A stretch of 64,000 nt of DNA from Streptomyces sp. NBC_01446. Its GTDB lineage: Bacteria; Actinomycetota; Actinomycetes; Streptomycetales; Streptomycetaceae. The translations under genes and the position numbers were made by a program. The stretch is taken from positions 1,054,001 through 1,118,000 of the forward strand of contig NZ_JAPEPO010000002.1 of assembly GCF_026340095.1 (NCBI RefSeq), written 5' to 3'. Numbering within the stretch: the stretch's first letter is position 1; each line of letters opens with the position of its first letter. The notes below the pieces were generated by a model, which worked only from the letters and a program-made list of their open reading frames with translations, was not told the DNA's origin and made no database searches. Of this stretch, positions 6,666-13,034 are shown in pieces.

Positions 6666-8153
6666 TCAGGCGACCCAGTGCGGCCGTCGCGCGGTGGACG
6701 CCGGCGGAAGGCCGGCGGCGAGCGCGGTCGCCATGCGATGGACGGCTTCGCGCAGGGTGTCCGCCGGGGTCGTGTACGGGATGCGCATCCGCTGCTCGAA
6801 GATGCCGGGGTCGGTCGCGAAGCAGGCGCCGCTCTCGATGCGGACGCCGTTGTCGAGGGCCCGTTCGGACAGCGCGGAGGCCACCGGTTCACCCAGGTCG
6901 ACCCACAACGACAGACCGCCGGGCGGCAGTTGCCAGGACCAATGCGGCATGTGCTCCGTCAGTGCGGCGGCCAACGCGGCGCGCTGCAACCGTAGTTGCT
7001 CGAGTCGGAGCGACAGAATCCCGTCGGCCCGGTCCAGGAGGGCGAGTGCCAGGAGTTGGTCGACGACCGATCCGCCCATGTCGGTGGCCACGCGCTGGCC
7101 CGCGAGTTCGGTGACGAGCCGTGCGGGCGCGCGCAGCCAGCCGATGCGCAGGCCGCCCCAGTGGGTCTTGCTCATCGAGCCGACGCTGATGACCTGGCCG
7201 GTGCCACCCTTCGCGGCGTGGGAGGCGAAGGGAGGCGGCGGGGGGACGTCGAGCGCGAGGTCGGCCAGCGTCTCGTCGATGACCAGCCAGGTACCGGACC
7301 GCTCCGCCGCGCGCAGGACGCGTGCCCGCTCGTGTTCGGGCATGAGGCAGCCGGTCGGATTGTGGAAGTCGGGTATCAGGTAGGCCAGTTGGGGCACGAC
7401 CTGGCGGAAGGCCGATTCGGTGATCTCGATGTCCCAGCCGGTGTCGGTCACGGGGACGGACACGGTACGCAGCCGGGCTCGACGCAGCGCCTCGAGGGCG
7501 TTCGGGTAGGACGGGTTCTCGACCATGACCCGGTCGCCGGGGCTGCTCAGCAGTCCCAGGACGAGTGTCAGCGCGTGCTGTGCGCCGGATGTCACCAGGA
7601 TCTGTTCGGGCAGGGTGGCGAGGCCCCGTCGGGTGTAGCGCTCGGCGATGGCGGCGCGCAGGTCGGGCAGGCCGTAGGGGTGGTAGCCAGGGGTGTGTGC
7701 CTGCTCGGCGAGTTGCGGGGTGATGTGCACGAGGGCGTCGACGAGTGCCTGTTGCGGGAGCCCGGGGGACGCTCTGGCAAGGTCGATCGCGGTGTCCTGG
7801 GGGCCGAGGAGGCGGGTGATGCCACTGGGGGTGCGGCCTTCGGGCAGGGCGGTCCAGGTGCCCGACCCCTGGCGGCTGTGTGCGTAGCCGCTCTCGCGCA
7901 GCAGGTCGTACACGGCGGTGACGGTGGTTCTGCTGGTGTCGAGGGCGAGGGCCAGTTCGCGCTCGGCGGGGAGTCTGACGTGCAGGGCGATGCGTCCGTC
8001 CAGGATGAGCGTGCTGATCGCCTGCGCGAGGTGGCGGTAGGCGGGTCTCGTGCCGGCGGTGTCGGGCAGCATCGCGGCGAGCTGACGGCTGCCCAGGGTC
8101 CGGTCCGCGCGGCCCACTCTGTCCACCGGCAGGAAGGCGTTCGCGTCAGTCAA
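6666..8153 (-). CDS. MocR/GntR-family PLP-binding transcriptional regulator
   Basis: This 495-aa fusion has an N-terminal GntR winged helix (residues about 35-105, with TSRTTVTAVYDLLRESGY) and a C-terminal fold-type-I aminotransferase domain. The PLP lysine is in SVGSMSKTHWGGLRIGW, with YLIPDFHNPTG and GAQHALTL as other cofactor-pocket segments. MocR proteins sense PLP or an amino compound and commonly activate divergent genes. The start is TTG at 8153 with GGGAG about eight bases upstream; the only nearby ATG runs straight into a stop. The divergent neighbour encodes a YczE-type membrane protein, the same pairing as YcxD/YczE in Bacillus. The shared 102-base promoter has an ATTGGCC dyad. Confidence 0.94.
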   Translation of the reverse strand: MTDANAFLPVDRVGRADRTLGSRQLAAMLPDTAGTRPAYRHLAQAISTLILDGRIALHVRLPAERELALALDTSRTTVTAVYDLLRESGYAHSRQGSGTWTALPEGRTPSGITRLLGPQDTAIDLARASPGLPQQALVDALVHITPQLAEQAHTPGYHPYGLPDLRAAIAERYTRRGLATLPEQILVTSGAQHALTLVLGLLSSPGDRVMVENPSYPNALEALRRARLRTVSVPVTDTGWDIEITESAFRQVVPQLAYLIPDFHNPTGCLMPEHERARVLRAAERSGTWLVIDETLADLALDVPPPPPFASHAAKGGTGQVISVGSMSKTHWGGLRIGWLRAPARLVTELAGQRVATDMGGSVVDQLLALALLDRADGILSLRLEQLRLQRAALAAALTEHMPHWSWQLPPGGLSLWVDLGEPVASALSERALDNGVRIESGACFATDPGIFEQRMRIPYTTPADTLREAVHRMATALAAGLPPASTARRPHWVA

Positions 8154-8167
8154 ACCATTCTCCCGAG

Positions 8168-8191
8168 ATTGGCCATGTCATCCGGGCCAAT
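8168..8191. promoter_or_regulatory. ATTGGCC dyad in the MocR/YczE promoter
   Basis: ATTGGCC at 8168-8174 and its reverse complement GGCCAAT at 8185-8191 are separated by 10 bases, so the centres are 17 bases apart. The site lies 15 bases upstream of the MocR start and 65 bases upstream of yczE. MocR proteins usually bind repeats in such divergent promoters. Assignment to this MocR is inferred. Confidence 0.5.
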
Positions 8192-8255
8192 CACTCTACA
8201 GAGTTGCCGCAATGGCCTTGAAGGCCCACGACACCCACGGTGGAGGCAGGCACAT

Positions 8256-8999
8256 ATGCGGCAGGACACGGACACGACGGCCCGCTCCGGGCGGGCGGCG
8301 CCGGGCGACGAAGGGATCGGGCGCAACCGCCCCTTTCCCCCACTCACCTACGTACGCCTCGGCGAACGCCCGCTCCGCCGCCTGCCCCAGTTGTTCATCG
8401 GCCTCGCCCTGTACGGATTCAGCATGGCCGTCATGGTCCGCGCCGCGCTGGGTCTGAGTCCCTGGAGCGTTCTCAACGAGGGTCTGGAGAAGCACACTTC
8501 GCTGAGCTTCGGCACACTCACCGCGGTCGTGGGTGTGTCCGTGCTGCTGCTGTGGATCCCTCTGCGGCAGCGGCCGACGTTCGGGACCGCCGCGAACATC
8601 GTCGTCATCGCCTTCTCGTCCGACCTCGGGCTCGCGCTCGTCCCCGAGGGCCTGGCACTTCCCGAGCGCGTCGGGCTCCTCCTCGCCGGGATATTCGCCA
8701 ATGCGCTGTCCGTCGCCGTCTACGTGGGCGCACGGTTCGGGCCGGGGCCCCGGGACGGGCTGATGACCGGTGCGTCCGCTCTGACGGGACGTTCCATCCG
8801 CGTCGTCCGTACGTTCATCGAGGTCTCCGTGCTCGCCATCGGGTGGCTGCTCGGCGGCGGCGTGGGGCTCGGCACCGTGCTGTACGCCCTTGCTGTCGGG
8901 CCCGTCACGCAGTTCTTCCTGCCCCGGTTCGCCTACACGAGCCCGACCCGGACCGCACGCACGGGCTCGCCTGTCACCGGCTCCCGCAGGTCTTCGTAG
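8256..8999 (+). CDS. YczE/YitT-like integral membrane protein
   Basis: The 247-aa protein has a basic N-terminal tail and about five hydrophobic spans, starting with LFIGLALYGFSMAVMVRAALGLSPWSVLNEGL. That stretch is characteristic of the YczE/YyaS/YitT family, as is the later GPGPRDGLMTGAS loop. The function of the family is unknown; transport of, or response to, a vitamin B6-like compound has been suggested only from its link with MocR regulators. The ATG at 8256 follows GGAGG-like bases at 8241-8246. The last codons are overlapped on the opposite strand by read-through of the inserted TnpB frame. The gene itself looks intact. Confidence 0.88.
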   Translation: MRQDTDTTARSGRAAPGDEGIGRNRPFPPLTYVRLGERPLRRLPQLFIGLALYGFSMAVMVRAALGLSPWSVLNEGLEKHTSLSFGTLTAVVGVSVLLLWIPLRQRPTFGTAANIVVIAFSSDLGLALVPEGLALPERVGLLLAGIFANALSVAVYVGARFGPGPRDGLMTGASALTGRSIRVVRTFIEVSVLAIGWLLGGGVGLGTVLYALAVGPVTQFFLPRFAYTSPTRTARTGSPVTGSRRSS

Positions 9000-10285
9000 A
9001 GTCTGTGCGTTGAATCCTCCCCCTCATGAATGAGGAGATTCCTGACTCGGGCGGCCTCTGGGAGCAGCGCTCCTGGAAGTCTTACGCCTTCAGCATCAGC
9101 CGGGTTGAGACCAGCCCGGACGAGCATCACGCGGGCGGAGTTCTTGTCTCTGGGGGAGACGGATTTGCACGCGGTGCAGGTATACGTTCGTTCCGACAGC
9201 GGCAGTGCGTGCTTGGCTCTCGCTCCGCAGTGCGCGCAGTCCATCGTGGTGTGGGCCGGGTGCACCAAGTGCACGATCCGGCCATGCTTGCGGGCCATCT
9301 CCGTCAGGGCCCGTTTGGTGGCGCCGATCGCCGCGTCAGCGGCCTTGCGGGCCATCCTCGACTTCGCGAGGAACCTGGGCCGGAAGTCTTCCACCGCGAT
9401 GGCGTCGTGCTCGGTCACGACGCGCTTGGCCCATTTGCGGCCGGTGTCCTGCCTCTGCCGGGCGATCTTCGCGTAGGCCTTCGCCCGCCACCTCTTCGCC
9501 TCCCGGTAGCCCTTCGATCCGGCCTGCCCCTTCTTCGGCTTGCGGCGGGCCATCATGCGGTCGTACCGGGACAGTTGGCCCTGGGCCTTCTTCCCATGCT
9601 GGGCGTGGGGGAGGTCGTGGCCGTCGGAGGTGGTGGTCGCGGTCTCCTTCACGCCCCAGTCGACACCGATCACCCGGCCGGTCTGAGGCAGCGGCCGCAC
9701 CTCTGCCGGGACCACGAACGAGCAGTACCAGTGCCCCACCGCGTCCTGATACACACGCACCGAGGAGGGCTCGGCGGGCAGGTCCCTCGACCACACAGGC
9801 GTCAGGACGATACCCCCGGCCAGATGCAGACGGCCGCCCCTCAGACGGAACCCGCGCTTCGTATAGTTCAGGCTCGCCGCGGCCTCGCGCTTCTTCTTCC
9901 ACCCCGGCATCCCGGCCCGCTGCCGCTGAGGAATGCGCTCACGGATGTCCTTCAGCGCCTTCGCCCTGGACTTCCCGAAATCGCGGATGATCTGCTGCTG
10001 CGGCACCGAACTGCCTTCACGCAACCACGGCGTCCCGGCACGGGCCTCGGTCAGCATCTTGTCGAGCTGTGCCGGACCGCACGTCTCCTTGCCGACGCCC
10101 TCAGACAGGGTCTTGTTCCCGGCGTGTACCTGCTGTGACTTGGCCACGCACTCGTTCCACACCCACCGACACCGGTCCCACTCGTCCCTCAGCGCAGCGA
10201 GCGCGGTGGACGACACACGCAGGCGGAACGTCCACCGGGCATACCCGGCTCGAACTCGCCGTACCAGGCCCGGTCGAGGAGACAC
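8933..10285 (-). CDS. tnpB: RNA-guided endonuclease TnpB (copy 1)
   Basis: All catalytic parts of the RuvC-like nuclease are visible. RuvC-I Asp is in VIGVDWGVKETATTTSDG, RuvC-II Glu is in AIAVEDFRPRF, and RuvC-III Asp is in SPRDKNSARVM. A zinc ribbon (CAHCG then CTACK) lies between the last two. The N-terminal WED-like region starts RAGYARWTFRLRV. Homologous TnpB proteins are omega-RNA-guided nucleases that keep the element in place by cutting empty donor sites. The start is uncertain: GTG 10285 is the nearest in-frame candidate, and upstream codons read into a foreign fragment. The original C terminus should be near 9013. Here translation runs about 27 codons into flanking DNA and overlaps yczE antisense. 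Confidence 0.88.
   Translation of the reverse strand: MSPRPGLVRRVRAGYARWTFRLRVSSTALAALRDEWDRCRWVWNECVAKSQQVHAGNKTLSEGVGKETCGPAQLDKMLTEARAGTPWLREGSSVPQQQIIRDFGKSRAKALKDIRERIPQRQRAGMPGWKKKREAAASLNYTKRGFRLRGGRLHLAGGIVLTPVWSRDLPAEPSSVRVYQDAVGHWYCSFVVPAEVRPLPQTGRVIGVDWGVKETATTTSDGHDLPHAQHGKKAQGQLSRYDRMMARRKPKKGQAGSKGYREAKRWRAKAYAKIARQRQDTGRKWAKRVVTEHDAIAVEDFRPRFLAKSRMARKAADAAIGATKRALTEMARKHGRIVHLVHPAHTTMDCAHCGARAKHALPLSERTYTCTACKSVSPRDKNSARVMLVRAGLNPADAEGVRLPGALLPEAARVRNLLIHEGEDSTHRLYEDLREPVTGEPVRAVRVGLV
9010..10270 (-). mobile_element. IS200/IS605-superfamily element carrying only tnpB (copy 1)
   Basis: The element encodes TnpB but no Y1 or serine transposase, so it is an IS1341-like, non-autonomous unit. 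The end downstream of tnpB is marked by a hairpin in GAATC-CTCATTCATGAG-GATTC (9012-9042), where the omega RNA 3' end is expected. The upstream boundary lies near 10250-10285, where the coding bias shifts to a foreign fragment. The element sits 11 bases past the yczE stop and inside what was a tautomerase gene. Exact ends cannot be fixed without comparing an empty site. Confidence 0.75.
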
Positions 10286-10374
10286 TTGGGCAGATACGGC
10301 GACTTGCTGTCGACCGGGAACTCCGAGTCGAAGGCGAGGCACGCCAGCGCGAGCCGGCCGAGAAGGTTCACCTC
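10237..10374 (-). pseudogene. Orphan coding fragment of an unidentified gene
   Basis: Between the TnpB start and the hairpin array, a frame different from that of tnpB shows strong Streptomyces codon bias (nearly all G/C third positions) for about 45 codons. It contains ALACLAFDSEFPVDSKSPY and then LLDRAWYGEFEPG. Bias is lost on both sides. It has no usable start or stop of its own. I read it as a piece of a foreign gene trapped between two insertions. I do not recognise the parent protein. Confidence 0.5.
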
Positions 10375-10378
10375 CTTC

Positions 10379-10480
10379 TTGCGAGGATGCCCCGGCGTTT
10401 ACGCCGGGGAGGAATCGCATCCTGGTGTCGCAGCGGCGGAGTGCCGCCGCCTCTGGACCGTGGGCGCGGAGCGTCCGGGC
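10379..10480 (-). repeat. Solo omega-RNA/right-end-like hairpin array, copy A
   Basis: On the minus strand the segment reads stem-loop GGACGCTCCGCGCCC, stem-loop GCGGCACTCCGCCGC, then GGATGCGATTCC, the strong hairpin CCCCGGCGTAAACGCCGGGG (10391-10410) and finally CATCCTCGCAAGA. The same order with compensating stem changes occurs at 25304-25420. It resembles the 3' end of a TnpB omega RNA plus element terminus, but no matching tnpB is attached on the correct side. It joins the tautomerase frame at 10477/10478. The label is inferred from structure and from the two copies. Confidence 0.65.
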
Positions 10481-10762
10481 CTTGGTCAGCAGTTCGCCCG
10501 CCTCCGCGATGAACGCGGCCTTCTCCGCGGCGCTGTTCGTGCCGGCCGTGACGGTGGCTTCGACATGGGCGTCGAGGCCACCGGTCAGCGGCCTGCCGTC
10601 CACGTAGTAGCGGTCGGCCGGCACCAGGTCGACGTGCACGATGGTCCGGGAGCCGGACTTGCGCAGCGCCGACACGGCCAGGCCCGTGAGGCCCTCGGCG
10701 AGGGTGCGCAGTACGTCGGCGGTAAGTGCGGTGTCGGTGACCGTGACGCGGATGAAAGGCAT
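10478..10762 (-). pseudogene. 4-oxalocrotonate tautomerase-like protein, 3' end lost to insertion
   Basis: The frame begins MPFIRVTVTDTALTADVLRTL. Pro2, which becomes the catalytic N-terminal base in tautomerases, is present, as are ALRKSGSRTIVHVDLVP and the substrate-proximal arginines. After about residue 95 (AGELLTKA) the frame enters the inserted hairpin array and then runs through foreign DNA into TnpB without a stop. Relatives are about 125-135 residues, so the C-terminal strand is missing. The gene is divergent from a LysR regulator at 10883 that presumably controlled it. The large read-through frame is an artefact of insertion, not a fusion protein with a meaning I can defend. Confidence 0.78.
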
Positions 10763-10852
10763 GGCTTCTCCTGAGCAGGTGCCTGGGGGTGTGTCCGCCG
10801 GAGGCGGCGGCAGGGACCAAGCGTGACCGACCTGGCACCATTGATCCAACGC

Positions 10853-10869
10853 ATACGTGTCATAGGTAT
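10853..10869. promoter_or_regulatory. LysR-type operator candidate
   Basis: ATAC (10853-10856) and GTAT (10866-10869) form an inverted repeat with nine bases between them (ATACGTGTCATAGGTAT), matching the T-N11-A pattern of LysR boxes. It lies 14 bases before the LysR start and 91 bases before the divergent tautomerase start. Confidence 0.5.
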
Positions 10870-10882
10870 ATGAGGCCCACGC

Positions 10883-11776
10883 ATGACCGTGAACCTTTCC
10901 CAGTTGAGGGCGTTCCTCGCCGTCGTCGACGCGGGCGGATTCAGCGCGGCGGCGGCCGAACTCGGTCTGAGTCAGTCGGCGGTGTCGCACGCCGTCGCGT
11001 CCCTGGAACGCGAGTTGAGCGCGCCGCTGCTGGTGCGGGCCGCTCCGGTGCGGACCACGGCGCTCGGCGAGCGGGTCGTGCCGCACGCCCGGACAGCGGT
11101 GGCGGCGGCCCGGTCCGTGGAGCAACTCGCGGCGGACGCCGCCACCATGACGGGCACGGTGCGCCTGGCCGCCACCCCGACGGTCTGCCAGGGCCTGGTC
11201 CCCGGCCTGCTGCGGCACTGGGGCGAGGACCAACCCCGCGTCACGGTCCGGGTCTTCGAGGGGGACAGCGCCGAGATCGCCGCCTGGCTGGAGAACGAGA
11301 CGGCCGATGCCGCCATCCTGATCGACCCTCCCCCAGGCCCTGGCATCCAGCTCGCCGCGGACAGCTACCGTGCCGTACTGCCCCTGGACCATCCCCTCGC
11401 CGGCGAGCCGGCCGTCGACATCCGCGACCTGGAGGACGATCCGTTCCTGATCTCGCCCAACGGCTGCGAGGACCGCATCAGGACGATCCACCGTCTCGCC
11501 GGGCTGCGGTTCACCCCCACGCACCGGGTACGGGATCTGGCGACCCTGATCAGCATGGTGCAGGCCGGAATCGGCGTGACCGTCCTGTCGGAGGTGTCCC
11601 GCTCCCTGATCCCGCCCGACCTGGCACTGCTGCCGCTGCGCCCCCAGACCTCACGGCGCCTCGTGCTGACCGGACCCCGGGCCCGCCCCTGGCACCCGGC
11701 CGTCCGCACCTTGGCGGACTCCGCCCTGGACCATCTCGCCGCGGCCGGTGCGATGTCGGACGCACATACGGGCTGA
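10883..11776 (+). CDS. LysR-family transcriptional regulator
   Basis: The 297-aa protein starts with the LysR winged helix (LSQLRAFLAVVDAGGFSAAA and AELGLSQSAVSHAVASLE, residues 4-45) followed by a dimerisation helix. The C-terminal two-lobed effector domain starts at TGTVRLAATPTVCQGLVPGLL. Length and order are standard. It is divergent from the broken tautomerase gene, 120 bases away, with a LysR-type dyad between them. It has therefore probably lost its main local target, although the regulator itself is intact. Confidence 0.94.
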   Translation: MTVNLSQLRAFLAVVDAGGFSAAAAELGLSQSAVSHAVASLERELSAPLLVRAAPVRTTALGERVVPHARTAVAAARSVEQLAADAATMTGTVRLAATPTVCQGLVPGLLRHWGEDQPRVTVRVFEGDSAEIAAWLENETADAAILIDPPPGPGIQLAADSYRAVLPLDHPLAGEPAVDIRDLEDDPFLISPNGCEDRIRTIHRLAGLRFTPTHRVRDLATLISMVQAGIGVTVLSEVSRSLIPPDLALLPLRPQTSRRLVLTGPRARPWHPAVRTLADSALDHLAAAGAMSDAHTG

Positions 11777-11820
11777 AGAATTGCGTCGAAACCGCGGACG
11801 GCTTTGATTACCGTGGCGGC

Positions 11821-12150
11821 ATGCCCCATGGGAAGACCTCATACGTGTGCCTGCCCTGCCGGGTCTCGTACAAGCAGCCCTACGACCGGGACAGGGAGCG
11901 GATCTGTCCGCGCTGCGCCGAGCCGATGATCCACGCCGGGTCGGCCTTCGCCGCGCCGCGCCGCCGCGACACCGCCGCGTGGCGGACGCTCTCGGTTCTG
12001 CTGCACGCGGGCGTGGGTTTCCACAAGAGCTGCTGCGGCGGCCCAGGGTTCCGGCCCCGCGGCCTGCGCGAGGTGCGCGAGCGCCTTGCGTACGCCGAGC
12101 GGTCCGGCGAGCCCGTCGCCCGCGCGCTCAAGCGGTACGACGTGCCGTAG
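11821..12150 (+). CDS. Small zinc-ribbon protein of unknown function
   Basis: This 109-aa protein has two CxxC pairs (YVCLPCRVS and RICPRCAEP, residues about 8-40) separated by basic and aromatic residues, so a zinc ribbon is likely. A conserved-looking C-terminal half follows (LHAGVGFHKSCCGGPGFRPRGLREVRERL) with a third cysteine cluster. Such proteins are widespread in actinomycetes and sometimes carry a misleading deoxyxylulose-phosphate-synthase label, which nothing here supports. It has its own start 44 bases after the LysR stop, possibly in the same transcript. DNA or RNA binding is plausible but unproven. Confidence 0.75.
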   Translation: MPHGKTSYVCLPCRVSYKQPYDRDRERICPRCAEPMIHAGSAFAAPRRRDTAAWRTLSVLLHAGVGFHKSCCGGPGFRPRGLREVRERLAYAERSGEPVARALKRYDVP

Positions 12151-12266
12151 ATCGGCGGGCCCGGTCAGCGCCGACGGGCGCCGTCGTGTCGAGCGGCGTT
12201 GACGCGGAGCGCGGCGGCCGCTGCGCGGTGGTGAGCCATTGACCCCTGACCGACCCCCCGCTTGCT

Positions 12267-12286
12267 TATTGGTCGCACACTCAATA
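12267..12286. promoter_or_regulatory. TATTG-N10-CAATA operator candidate for the TetR gene
   Basis: TATTG (12267-12271) and CAATA (12282-12286) are exact inverted halves. The site ends 11 bases before the preferred TetR start at 12298. This fits TetR autoregulation and argues against the alternative TTG start at 12262. Confidence 0.5.
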
Positions 12287-12297
12287 GCATCCCGGGT

Positions 12298-12957
12298 ATG
12301 CCGTCAAGCGTCCAGCACAAGCGAATTCGGAAGACGCCGGCCGCCCGACGTGCGGAGATCGTCGACGCGGCCGCCGCGGTCGCCCTCGCCGAGGGACTCG
12401 AGTGCGTCACACTGCGGCGGATCGGCGAGGAGCTCGGCGTCCGCCCCGGACTGATCAGCCACTACTTCCCCTCGGCGGACGACCTCGTAGCGGAGGCCTT
12501 CGGCAGCGCCTCCAGCGCCGAGCTCGACAGCCTCCTGCCCGCCGAGCGGGCCCAGGGGACGCCCACGTTGCACCTGGGATGGTTCTTCGCACGCGCGGCG
12601 GGCGCGTCCTACGACAACATCAGCCGCCTCTGGATCAACGCGCGCCACCTCAGCCGCTACCGGCCCGTCCTGCGCGACCGGGTCGCCGAGCAGGAGGCGG
12701 CCTGGCGCGAGCGGCTCACCGACCTGATCCGGCAGGGCGTCGACCGGAACGAATTCCGTACGGGCGACCCGTATCTGACGACCATTCAGATCCTGGTCGT
12801 GCTCGACGGCCTCGGAGCGCACGCCAACACCGACACCAGCAACCGTCCCGCCGAGGTGTCGCGCATGGCCGCCACGACAGCGGAACGCGAACTCGGCCTT
12901 CCGCACGGGACGCTCACCCGATCCGACGCGCCGCTCACGGCGTCACCCACCGGCTAG
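12298..12957 (+). CDS. TetR/AcrR-family transcriptional regulator
   Basis: The N-terminal TetR HTH is clear (ARRAEIVDAAAAVALAEGLE, then LRRIGEELGVRPGLISHYFPSADDLVAEAF, residues about 13-65). The remaining alpha-helical domain has the TetR_C_6/BetI-like look (RLWINARHLSRYRPVLRDRVAEQEAAWRERL). The length is 219 aa. The ATG at 12298 places the operator outside the gene. It is followed 77 bases later by the amidohydrolase on the same strand, so it probably regulates itself and that gene. The ligand is unknown. Confidence 0.92.
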   Translation: MPSSVQHKRIRKTPAARRAEIVDAAAAVALAEGLECVTLRRIGEELGVRPGLISHYFPSADDLVAEAFGSASSAELDSLLPAERAQGTPTLHLGWFFARAAGASYDNISRLWINARHLSRYRPVLRDRVAEQEAAWRERLTDLIRQGVDRNEFRTGDPYLTTIQILVVLDGLGAHANTDTSNRPAEVSRMAATTAERELGLPHGTLTRSDAPLTASPTG

Positions 12958-13034
12958 GGACCCGCGTCTCGGCCACCACCCACCGGCTGGAATCCGCGTC
13001 CCGGCCGCCCCCACCCGCCCTCCGAGGAGCCGCT

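Noticed and set aside
8933..11524. One 863-residue protein joining a LysR-antisense piece, tautomerase and TnpB
   Set aside because: The parts have separate starts and origins; insertion happened to leave no stop. I annotate the tautomerase remnant and TnpB separately.
12402..13034. A frame upstream of the amidohydrolase that would fuse it to 211 extra residues
   Set aside because: It is out of frame with, and overlaps, the TetR gene; its sequence is arginine-rich shadow. The GTG at 13035 has a ribosome site and fits the family start.
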